A stretch of 9,729 bases of DNA from Actinomycetota bacterium (lineage in GTDB: Bacteria > Actinomycetota > Acidimicrobiia > Acidimicrobiales > Poriferisodaliceae). A program made the translations under genes and the position numbers. The DNA is taken from positions 1 through 9,729 of the forward strand of contig PCCJ01000028.1 in assembly GCA_002731665.1 (NCBI GenBank), written 5' to 3'. The notes under the pieces were generated by a model. The model was given only the letters and a program-made list of their open reading frames with translations, searched no databases and had not been told where the DNA came from. Positions 1 through 5,812 of the stretch are shown piece after piece (positions within the stretch are counted from its first letter, which is position 1; each line of letters starts with the position of its first letter).

Positions 1-771
1 GATGAGATGGATGATACGGGCAAGGAACACGATGTCGTTCATACCAATCATTCACAGGCAATCATTCAGCTCGAGGAGAAGCTAGGTATCGGTGCGTCCG
101 ATGCTTCTGATGCCTCGACGAACCAGATCCTTGTTAAGCAGGCGAACGGGCAAACAAATTGGGCGGCGGTTCCGTCATCTACGCCGACAGCGATCACGGT
201 TGCTGATACGACCGATACGACTTGTTCGGTGGCTTTGTTTGAATCCGCTACCGGGGATTTAGCTCCGAAGACTGACGCCGGAGTGACGTATAACGCTGGC
301 ACTGGAACGTTGACAGCTACTGCGTTTGCTGGTGCTTTGACAGGCAATGCGTCTGGCACGGCAGCTACTGTAACGGGGGCTGCCCAGACGGCCATTACGT
401 CTGTTGGTACGTTAAGCGCACTTACTGTTAGTGGTGCGATAACGGCTGGAAGTCTTGTAGCGCCGATAGCTATTAATGCCCAGACAGGGACTACGTACAC
501 GTTCGTTGCTGCTGATGCTGGCAAACTAGTTACGTCGTCGAATGGTTCAGCTCAAACTATTACTATTCCGCCGAACTCTTCGGTTGCTTTTGCTATCGGT
601 ACACAAATTATGGTGCAGAACATTGGGTCGGCTAACGCAACGTTAGCTCAAGGGTCTGGTGTAACTATCCAATCCAAGGACAGCGCCAAAGAGATCAGCG
701 GTCAGTTCGCAGCGGCGACTTGCATCAAAACTGCTACTGACACTTGGTCACTTATTGGTGCTTTGGCATAA
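1..771 (+). CDS. Tail-fibre-like virion protein, 5' partial
   Basis: Probable phage tail fibre or tail-tip protein. The reading frame is open to the left edge; the first ATG is at 7, but two in-frame sense codons precede it and no ribosome site is visible, so the true start may lie outside the window. Numbering from that ATG (254 residues), residues 12-31 carry a His-x2-His helix ending in LEEKLGIGAS, a pattern common near the N-terminus of phage tail proteins. Residues 38-56 and 92-148 are Gly/Ala/Thr/Ser-rich beta repeats with the signatures GVTYNAGTGTLTATAF and AITSVGTLSALTVSGAI, typical of fibre shafts. Residues 153-254 form a C-terminal beta domain (NAQTGTTYTF, TIPPNSSVAFAIGTQI, SGVTIQS, DTWSLIGALA) often found at the ends of phage tail proteins. 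The next gene starts on its stop codon. Class confidence is good; the exact virion position is inferred. Confidence 0.72.
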   Translation, partial: DEMDDTGKEHDVVHTNHSQAIIQLEEKLGIGASDASDASTNQILVKQANGQTNWAAVPSSTPTAITVADTTDTTCSVALFESATGDLAPKTDAGVTYNAGTGTLTATAFAGALTGNASGTAATVTGAAQTAITSVGTLSALTVSGAITAGSLVAPIAINAQTGTTYTFVAADAGKLVTSSNGSAQTITIPPNSSVAFAIGTQIMVQNIGSANATLAQGSGVTIQSKDSAKEISGQFAAATCIKTATDTWSLIGALA

Positions 772-1340
772 TGGCTATCCGACCAGCCGATCACGGCATT
801 ATTGCATCGGCAAGTGGTGGCGCTGAAGGCATGGAATTTATCCAAAAGATTGGGCCTATGGATGGCACAACTACTGCGGTAAGTTTCACAAGTATCCCTC
901 AGAAGTATCGTCATTTGCGGATTGTGATGGCTAACGGTAGGCGAGACAGTTCAGGCAACGCTGGTATTTATCTTGCTTTTAATACCAATACCACGATTGG
1001 TGATTATGGGGGTTGGCTACAGATGCACGCTGGCCCGAGTATTACTCTTGCCGATCATTACTGGCCTCCTTTGGGGGATATTCCAAGCACGACAAACAGT
1101 TCTGCGGCTGTGTGGGATATTGCTGATTACGCAAACGCTTCTGTCGGTCACAGCACACAATGGCAGTACGCAGCGGATCAATTCAACAGTGGTTATAGGG
1201 GGATTGGTACCACGAATTGGCATCCATCGTCTTTAGCGGCGATAACTCAAATCGATGTTACTTCCGATTACACATCTTCTGGCTACTATTTGGAAGCACC
1301 AACAACGTTTACGTTATTCGGAATAGGGACTGCTGCCTAA
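771..1340 (+). CDS. Small beta-rich virion protein, tandem copy 1
   Basis: Probable tail or fibre-associated structural protein of 189 residues. The ATG at 771 overlaps the previous TAA by one base (TAATG). A TTG at 744 is also in frame but lies inside the upstream gene, so I chose 771. The core begins near residue 22 with FIQKIGPMDGTTTAVSFTSIPQKYRHLRIV, a pattern shared with the next two genes: a short strand, a Thr/Ser stretch, an I-P turn, then a hydrophobic strand. Residues 157-189 (AAITQIDV ... TFTLFGIGTAA) match the C-terminal strands of the other two copies. This copy has about 20 extra N-terminal residues and Trp/Tyr-rich loops at 80-152, a possible surface-binding region. No enzymatic motif is visible. 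Small proteins of this design sit beside fibre genes in many phages; a receptor-binding or decoration role is inferred. Confidence 0.68.
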   Translation: MAIRPADHGIIASASGGAEGMEFIQKIGPMDGTTTAVSFTSIPQKYRHLRIVMANGRRDSSGNAGIYLAFNTNTTIGDYGGWLQMHAGPSITLADHYWPPLGDIPSTTNSSAAVWDIADYANASVGHSTQWQYAADQFNSGYRGIGTTNWHPSSLAAITQIDVTSDYTSSGYYLEAPTTFTLFGIGTAA

Positions 1341-1870
1341 TGTCGTACGAAATTTTTGCTGAAGGAACGTTAGGCGGAACAGCTTCGAGTGTTGACTTAA
1401 CGTTAATTCCTCAAACTGCTACGCATCTGGAGCTTTATTTTAATAGCCGTTCAAATAAAGCAGACGCTAGCCACAGGGGTGGCGGTCTTAGAATAAATAA
1501 CATTAGTTCTAATAGTTACGGTCTAAACGGTGTGTACGGGGAGAGCAGCACTTCAGCAGCCGTGTGGAATCGCACTATGGGTTCTCGTGATTGGGTTGAT
1601 GATGCGATAAGGCATTGGAACAACAACGCTTCAGCAGGTTTGTTTGCTCCCTCAAAAATGTTGATTCCGAATTATACGAGTACGACGACTACATCTAAAG
1701 GCGTAATTATTCGGAACTCTACATGGGGTGAGGACACCAGTCAGTATTGGATAATGGAAGCTATGGGGAATTGCACTACTAGTGCAGCGGTAACCCGACT
1801 TACTATTTACCCCGAGTCAGGCTCATTGTTTGTGGCAGGTACTTCTTACTATTTAGCGGGGTGGGAATAA
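1340..1870 (+). CDS. Small beta-rich virion protein, tandem copy 2
   Basis: Second of three adjacent related genes, 176 residues. The ATG at 1340 overlaps the upstream TAA by one base; an AGGGA lies about 11 bases upstream. The frame stays open upstream to 1217, but that part lies inside copy 1. Residues 2-35 (YEIFAEGTLGG, then VDLTLIPQTATHLELYF) align with the start of the other copies, and 147-176 (TSAAVTRLTIYPESG ... SYYLAGWE) with their ends. The middle (residues 36-146) is rich in Asn, Ser, Thr and Trp and diverges strongly, as expected for exposed loops under selection by host receptors. It has one Cys at 145 and no catalytic signature. A tail or fibre-associated role is inferred from its neighbours. 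Confidence 0.68.
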   Translation: MSYEIFAEGTLGGTASSVDLTLIPQTATHLELYFNSRSNKADASHRGGGLRINNISSNSYGLNGVYGESSTSAAVWNRTMGSRDWVDDAIRHWNNNASAGLFAPSKMLIPNYTSTTTTSKGVIIRNSTWGEDTSQYWIMEAMGNCTTSAAVTRLTIYPESGSLFVAGTSYYLAGWE

Positions 1871-2388
1871 TGGCAAACGCAGTCACCAAAATAGAAACCA
1901 AAACCTCCACTTCAAGCAGTCTTACATTCAGTACAATTCCTGCTACTTACGACGACTTAATGATTATTGGTAGCGCAAAAAGCGATCAGACTAGTAACGG
2001 TAGTGTCGCAGGCAACAGTGCTTATATACGAATCAACGGCGATACTTCTGCGGCTTACGCATACGGTTACTGGGGCACCTCCGCTGGCAGTAATGATTCA
2101 AATTTGCAAACTAGCGCTAGTTCTATTCAATTCCCAGGCTGTGCGACAAGCCAATCCAGTAACGTAGGGTGGGGTCATTTCTATATTCACATACCAGGTT
2201 ACAAACAAACTACAAGTAACAAAAATATGATGATCCAGTCTGGTTTCGCATCAGCCTCGGCAGGAGGGTTTATTGGTGCTGCAAACTGGGATACATCGTC
2301 AGCAATCACATCAATACTTATTGGCGCTGTCTACGGAAATTATGTATCGGGTACAAGCATGACGCTTTACGGAATTACTAACGCTTAA
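1870..2388 (+). CDS. Small beta-rich virion protein, tandem copy 3
   Basis: Third copy, 172 residues. I place the start at the ATG at 1870, which overlaps the TAA of copy 2 (TAATG). A GTG at 1861 is in frame but internal to copy 2, and the purine-rich GGGGTGGGA just before 1870 fits as a ribosome site. Residues 1-35 (VTKIETKTSTSSSLTFSTIP, then YDDLMIIGSAKS) and 144-172 (SAITSILIGAVYG ... SMTLYGITNA) give the clearest version of the shared family pattern. Low-complexity Ser/Gly/Thr loops fill residues 38-100. No transmembrane segment or signal peptide is visible. As with its siblings, a receptor-binding or decoration role on the tail is inferred from context. Confidence 0.68.
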   Translation: MANAVTKIETKTSTSSSLTFSTIPATYDDLMIIGSAKSDQTSNGSVAGNSAYIRINGDTSAAYAYGYWGTSAGSNDSNLQTSASSIQFPGCATSQSSNVGWGHFYIHIPGYKQTTSNKNMMIQSGFASASAGGFIGAANWDTSSAITSILIGAVYGNYVSGTSMTLYGITNA

Positions 2389-2393
2389 GGAAA
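2387..2393 (+). promoter_or_regulatory. Ribosome-binding site AAGGAAA
   Basis: Purine-rich Shine-Dalgarno-like element overlapping the stop codon of the third tandem virion gene and placed three bases before the ATG at 2396. It is one of the few clear ribosome sites in the plus-strand operon, where most starts are stop-start overlaps. It probably allows fresh initiation ahead of the small helical protein and the coupled endolysin. Confidence 0.5.
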
Positions 2394-2395
2394 TT

Positions 2396-2620
2396 ATGCC
2401 AACAAAAACGGTCGTTGATTGTTCAACCGGTGAAGTGACCGAAGTTGAATTAACAGCAGAAGAAGTAGCTGATTTAGAAGCTATGCAAAAAATAGCAGAA
2501 GAAGAGCAAGCGGCAGCCGACGCAGCGGCAACAGCGAAGGCAGCAGCCAAAGCTTCTGGTGACGCAAAGCTTAAAGAGCTTGGTTTGACCGACGAAGAAA
2601 TTGCTGCGCTGACCACGTAA
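2396..2620 (+). CDS. Small acidic Ala-rich helical phage protein
   Basis: A 74-residue protein preceded by the ribosome site AAGGAAA at 2387-2393, three bases before the ATG. Residues 1-20 (PTKTVVDCSTGEVTEVELT) form a short hairpin-like segment. Residues 21-60 are a Glu/Ala-rich stretch predicted to be a long helix or coiled coil, and residues 61-74 (ELGLTDEEIAALTT) are a short amphipathic helix. Similar small proteins, with an N-terminal TGEV turn and a C-terminal GLTxEEIAAL motif, commonly sit after tail-fibre genes in phages. A role in fibre assembly or as a minor virion component is plausible but not shown. Its TAA overlaps the endolysin ATG by one base, so it may couple endolysin translation to that of the tail genes. 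Confidence 0.62.
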   Translation: MPTKTVVDCSTGEVTEVELTAEEVADLEAMQKIAEEEQAAADAAATAKAAAKASGDAKLKELGLTDEEIAALTT

Positions 2621-3432
2621 TGAAACTCGTTGACGCCCCCGGCAAAGTAAACACCGGACGGCCACTGAAACCAGTAGGCATAGTCGTCCACCACACAGCC
2701 TCAAACCGCAACGCCAACCCCGACAACGTGGTAGCGATGTGTATTCGAGGTGTTAACAAAGTCCCCGGACCTCTATACAATTACCTGATTAAGCGTGATG
2801 GCACCATTGTCAGGTTGACTGCCGACAATGTGAAAGCCAACCACGCCGGTCGAGGCATGGGTGACGTGCTTGCACGCATGAAAGCAGATCGCCCTATCAA
2901 AGGCAACGCTACAGCTCCTGGCAAGATCACAGCGAACGGCTCACTTATCGGTGTGTCGTTTATTAACGACGGGCTAGGGGAAGACATTCCGCAGGAACAG
3001 ATGGATGCAGCGGTAACATTGTGCGCTTATCTGTGTTTAACGAACGGGTTTAGTCCTTTCACTCGCGTGGCCGGACATAAGGAATGGTCGTCACGTAAGG
3101 TGGACCCGTCGTTTGATATGTCAGAGTTTCGTGCGATGGTCGCCCATGAGGCGGACATAGCGAAACCAGAGATCAAGTTACCGAAAGAACCTGAAGATGG
3201 TTTGGTGCCGTTCCCAGGTGTTCTGAAGAAGGGCTCACGGTCTGCTGCTGTGAAGTTCGTCCAGGAACGCATAGGTGCGACCCCAGATGGTATTTTTGGG
3301 GGTAGGACTAAAGCCAAGCTTGTTGCTTGGCAGAAGTCTAATGGGTTAGTCCCTGACGGTATTTGTGGTTCACGAACGTGGGCTGCTATGCAGATACAAA
3401 GGAATGACATTGTTCAACCAGCGTTTTATTAA
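2620..3432 (+). CDS. Endolysin: amidase_2 plus peptidoglycan-binding domain
   Basis: Probable N-acetylmuramoyl-L-alanine amidase (EC 3.5.1.28) that cuts the bond between MurNAc and the stem peptide to release phage progeny. It has 270 residues, and the ATG overlaps the upstream TAA by one base. The N-terminal amidase_2/PGRP-type domain (about residues 15-175) shows IVVHHTAS with the zinc ligand His24, then LYNYLIKRDG (Tyr53 or Tyr55 near the active site), NHAG (His75), and GHKEWSSRKVDPSFDM with His153 and Asp162 as the expected other zinc ligands and Lys160 as the catalytic lysine. A linker at 178-198 rich in Pro, Glu and Lys leads to a PG_binding_1 domain at 200-257 (LKKGSRSAAVKFVQERIG, PDGIFGGRTK, VPDGICGSRTW). 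No signal peptide is visible, so it should need the holin encoded next door. Its 3' end overlaps the holin start. Confidence 0.93.
   Translation: MKLVDAPGKVNTGRPLKPVGIVVHHTASNRNANPDNVVAMCIRGVNKVPGPLYNYLIKRDGTIVRLTADNVKANHAGRGMGDVLARMKADRPIKGNATAPGKITANGSLIGVSFINDGLGEDIPQEQMDAAVTLCAYLCLTNGFSPFTRVAGHKEWSSRKVDPSFDMSEFRAMVAHEADIAKPEIKLPKEPEDGLVPFPGVLKKGSRSAAVKFVQERIGATPDGIFGGRTKAKLVAWQKSNGLVPDGICGSRTWAAMQIQRNDIVQPAFY
3398..3403 (+). promoter_or_regulatory. Holin ribosome-binding site AAAGGA
   Basis: A good Shine-Dalgarno match inside the 3' end of the endolysin gene. There is no spacer to the ATG at 3404 but six bases to the in-frame TTG at 3410. It therefore decides the holin start and raises the possibility that two nearly identical holin forms are made. 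Confidence 0.5.
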
Positions 3433-3613
3433 AGACTCACTTGAACGTGGGATCTCTACGTTCGCACAAGCATGGGCCGCAGCTATGGCTATTCCTGGCC
3501 CTGATTGGCTTGATGCATTGAAGGTAGCGGGCGTTGCAGCCGCTATATGCATAGCGAAAGCTGTGGCCGCCACTCGTGTGGGGGATTCAGAATCGGCTTC
3601 GCTAAGTAATTAA
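3404..3613 (+). CDS. Holin, phage r1t type
   Basis: Small membrane protein that should form lesions in the cytoplasmic membrane and let the endolysin reach the wall. From the ATG at 3404 it has 69 residues: a short amphipathic head (NQRFIKDSLERGISTFAQ), a first hydrophobic segment around residues 20-30 (AWAAAMAIPG), a DWLDALKV turn, a second hydrophobic segment near 39-54 (VAGVAAAICIAKAVAA), and a polar tail ending VGDSESASL. The order RTF-AQA ... DWL-AL-VAG ... VGD-SASL is the familiar pattern of r1t-type holins in actinobacteriophages. It overlaps the endolysin gene by 29 bases. Start choice is uncertain: AAAGGA at 3398-3403 directly abuts the ATG at 3404, whereas an in-frame TTG at 3410 is six bases away, the better spacing. 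A GTG at 3365 would add 13 residues but lies deep in the endolysin gene. Confidence 0.82.
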   Translation: MTLFNQRFIKDSLERGISTFAQAWAAAMAIPGPDWLDALKVAGVAAAICIAKAVAATRVGDSESASLSN

Positions 3614-3630
3614 GGAAATGAGGCTATACG

Positions 3631-4485
3631 GTGACGCAGTATCGTCAAACGGGGGTTCAATATAGGGCATCTGGGGTGGCATATGGTGCCCCTATTGTTG
3701 TCACCCCTGCGACGATTGCTGCTACCGCAACAGTCTTAGATGAAGTAAGTGTTCAGTACCGTGAATCGGGACTGGCATACCGCAACAACTACACGTACAG
3801 TCAGCCTGATACAGGCATTGTTGAGATTGTAGCGACCGTGACTACGGTCACTGCTACTGTCGCTTTCTCAGCGGCTGCGAGTATCGAAGCAAACATTTCG
3901 GTTGATCCAAGAATTGTTACTTCGACAGCGTTAGGTGCGGGTGTAACTGCTAACTACGTGGATATCGCAGAAGTAGACATGAGCGCTGTAGCAGCGTTGC
4001 CTACCCCAACTCTGCGGACAGATCAGATACTTAGCGTTTCAACGATTGCGGCTACCACAACGATCAGCGGCACAGCAGTAGTAGACCTCCTGCCTGCCAC
4101 GATTGCGGCAACAGCAACTGTTCCAGCAGTCAGCGTTTCAGCTCACGCCACACCCGGCGACATTGCTGTTATTTCTGCTGTCGGCACGGATCAGATGTAT
4201 ACGTTCTATCCGGGGCCAACAAACAAAACTCCTGCTATTGGGTTAAGGAACCAGCCGACTCCAGCGGCTTACGCTTTGATGCGGCATTACAGTCCTCGAC
4301 CTAAAGCCGACAACTTGTTCATTATCAACAACAGTTCGGTGCAAAACTTTATGCCTGCCGATGCGTCAACGGTTACTCGTACCTTGTATGGGGCGCATTT
4401 GCCACCCACAGATCTTACAGCCACTGAGATATCATTACTTAAAGCAAGTGGTTTTCCGATTGATGTAGGGACTAGTGGTATTTGA
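3631..4485 (+). CDS. Repeat-rich virion structural protein
   Basis: A 284-residue probable virion protein starting at GTG 3631; GAGG at 3620-3623 lies seven bases upstream, and the ATG at 3618 is out of frame and soon stops. The N-terminus (residues 3-51) has Tyr-Arg repeats at a seven-residue period: QYRQTGV, QYRASGV, then QYRESGL and YRNN after a spacer. Three near-identical Ala/Thr strands follow (ATIAATATV at 27-35, STIAATTTI at 137-145, ATIAATATV at 156-164), with a looser VATVTTVTATVAF at 67-79, suggesting a repeated beta fold. Residues 187-284 differ in character: DQMYTFYPGPT, AYALMRHYSPRP, NNSSVQNF, TRTLYGAHLPPTDLTATEISLLKASGF. This tail resembles small phage domains with a YGGH-type motif near the end. 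Position after the lysis genes and before other virion genes supports a tail or virion role; the precise function is unknown. Confidence 0.62.
   Translation: MTQYRQTGVQYRASGVAYGAPIVVTPATIAATATVLDEVSVQYRESGLAYRNNYTYSQPDTGIVEIVATVTTVTATVAFSAAASIEANISVDPRIVTSTALGAGVTANYVDIAEVDMSAVAALPTPTLRTDQILSVSTIAATTTISGTAVVDLLPATIAATATVPAVSVSAHATPGDIAVISAVGTDQMYTFYPGPTNKTPAIGLRNQPTPAAYALMRHYSPRPKADNLFIINNSSVQNFMPADASTVTRTLYGAHLPPTDLTATEISLLKASGFPIDVGTSGI
3703..4122 (+). repeat. Dispersed Ala/Thr strand repeats in the virion gene
   Basis: Three copies of a near-identical nine-residue strand, (A/S)TIAAT(A/T)T(V/I), encoded at about 3709-3735, 4039-4065 and 4096-4122, with a looser fourth version near 3829-3867. 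The DNA copies share ACGATTGC(T/G)GC but differ at several wobble positions, so they are older than the 13-bp repeat in the large tail gene. They probably encode repeated beta strands of one structural fold. Confidence 0.55.
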
Positions 4486-4874
4486 TGCCTGTTTACGCAT
4501 ACCGTTGTTTGGATTGTGGACTGTCTATTGATGTTCGTCATGGTTTTGACGAAACATATGGTGCTGACTGTGAGGGATGCGGCGGGATAGTTCGCAAGTA
4601 TTTCGGGCATGTCCAGTTCGCCCCTTCAGCCACCCCATCAAGAAGCAGTATCGACTGGGGAGTTACGAAACGCAATGAAAAAAACAAAGAAGCAGACATG
4701 GCAGCGTACAAACGCCTCCGCTCTGAGGGGCTACAGCCCCCTACTATTGACGGGTCTTCTCGGCTTGAGAAACACGCTGGGGCATCCCACGAAATCCAAG
4801 CCGGTCAAGTCCTCACAGAAAAAGGCCGTAGGCGTAAAGAGGCGGCCCTTAACGACGTTCTTGGGAGCACCTGA
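4485..4874 (+). CDS. FmdB-type zinc-ribbon protein
   Basis: A 129-residue protein whose ATG at 4485 overlaps the previous TGA (TGATG). The N-terminus PVYAYRCLDCG with Cys8 and Cys11, then Cys29 and Cys32 in CEGCGG, makes a four-cysteine zinc ribbon of the FmdB family (P-x-Y-x-Y-x-C-x2-C-G ... C-x2-C-G). After it come a basic, helical, highly charged segment (about residues 62-84, ending AYKRLRSEGL) and a polar tail with QPPTIDGSSRLEKHA and a Lys/Arg cluster near 115-120. FmdB domains are thought to bind zinc and perhaps nucleic acid, but their role in phages is not settled. The gene lies between two virion genes with one-base overlaps on both sides, so it is made with the structural proteins. 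It could be an assembly factor or a regulator; I cannot decide. Confidence 0.75.
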   Translation: MPVYAYRCLDCGLSIDVRHGFDETYGADCEGCGGIVRKYFGHVQFAPSATPSRSSIDWGVTKRNEKNKEADMAAYKRLRSEGLQPPTIDGSSRLEKHAGASHEIQAGQVLTEKGRRRKEAALNDVLGST

Positions 4875-5812
4875 TGACCGCACAAGTATGGATTGACCAG
4901 ACCAGAGACATGCTCTTATCGGGCTATGTTGAGGATCTGGATTTGATAACAACGGCTCCTTCGCCTGCGACTACTGGCACGACACTAGTCATTCAAGGCA
5001 TCTCTTCTTCTATTGTGAAGGGTGTCGTTATTGAAGTGAACTCTGAGTTGATGTATGTTATTTCGGTCACTTCGACGACTGTTTCTGTGATGCGTGGCTA
5101 CGGGGGTTCTGCCCCAGGTACGCACACGGCTGGTGATGTGGTGAGGGTTTCCCCTAAGTTCCCTGCGTATCGCATCATCCAGTCTCTTAACGATGATTTA
5201 GCTGACTTGTCGGCACCAAATCAGGGTTTGTTCCAGATGAAAACAACGAGCTTCACTTACAACGCTTCTGTTGATGGTTACGACTTGTCTGGTTTGGCTT
5301 CTGCTGAAATTGATTCAATCTATTCGGTGACATATGCGGACGCTGGTAGCGCTGCTAGTGAGCCGGAGGTGTCGTCTTGGCGGTTGCGTAGGAACAGAGA
5401 CACAAGCAGTTTCTCTAGCGGGCTGGCGTTGATTCTTTACAGTGGGGCGTGGCCTGGGCAAACAGTTACGGTGTCTTATAAAGCTCCGTTTACTTCTATT
5501 ACGAACGCTGCGACTGCACGTTCAGCTACGGGGTTGGGTGTCACAGCATACGATTTGCCTCCACTCGGCGCAGCGATGGCTCTAATGACTACAACGCCTA
5601 TCCGTCGAGAGTTCCTTGACGCTCAGGGAACGTCCCGTATGGCAGACGAAGTGCCACCCGGTGCGATCTCGGCTTCGTTCAGAGATCTGATGGGGAGAAG
5701 GCGTGCCCGTGTTGAAGCAGAATCGGCTCGATTGGTTTCACAATACCCGCAAGTGTGGAGTCGCAGCTCTGGCATGCGTCCTTCTAGCCAGTGGAGCGGG
5801 TACTCGTCGTGA
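4874..5812 (+). CDS. Connector-like virion structural protein
   Basis: A 312-residue probable virion protein; its ATG overlaps the upstream TGA, and GGGAG lies about seven bases before it. Residues 28-95 form a compact beta module (TTLVIQGISSSIVKGVVIEV, ELMYVISVTSTTVSVMRGYGGS, then HTAGDVVRVSPKF). The pattern of a strand, an E-L-M-Y-V turn, V-x-R-G-x-G-G, then His-x2-Gly-Asp is common in neck or tail-adaptor proteins of phages. Residues 100-115 are helical (IIQSLNDDLADL). Residues 120-210 form a second beta region with an Arg-rich strand (WRLRRNRD) and WPGQTVTVSYKAPF. The C-terminal part (about 223-312) holds hydrophobic and basic helices (LGAAMALMTTTPIRREFLD, MGRRRARVEAE), the last likely facing DNA or another virion protein. 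The head-tail connection role is inferred; virion protein is the safer name. Confidence 0.6.
   Translation: MTAQVWIDQTRDMLLSGYVEDLDLITTAPSPATTGTTLVIQGISSSIVKGVVIEVNSELMYVISVTSTTVSVMRGYGGSAPGTHTAGDVVRVSPKFPAYRIIQSLNDDLADLSAPNQGLFQMKTTSFTYNASVDGYDLSGLASAEIDSIYSVTYADAGSAASEPEVSSWRLRRNRDTSSFSSGLALILYSGAWPGQTVTVSYKAPFTSITNAATARSATGLGVTAYDLPPLGAAMALMTTTPIRREFLDAQGTSRMADEVPPGAISASFRDLMGRRRARVEAESARLVSQYPQVWSRSSGMRPSSQWSGYSS

Noticed and set aside
66..524. Long open frame on the minus strand opposite the tail-fibre gene
   Set aside because: Its product is a low-complexity Ala/Val/Pro chain expected from the complement of a repetitive Ala/Thr gene, and no ribosome site or neighbour supports it.
1217..1339. 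Upstream in-frame extension of tandem copy 2
   Set aside because: The extension lies wholly inside copy 1 and its residues do not match the family start; the overlapping ATG at 1340 gives the expected N-terminus.
4725..4742. GC-rich hairpin AGGGGCTACAGCCCCCT
   Set aside because: It lies inside the zinc-ribbon gene, has a four-base loop and no T tract, and operon genes continue past it, so a terminator is unlikely.
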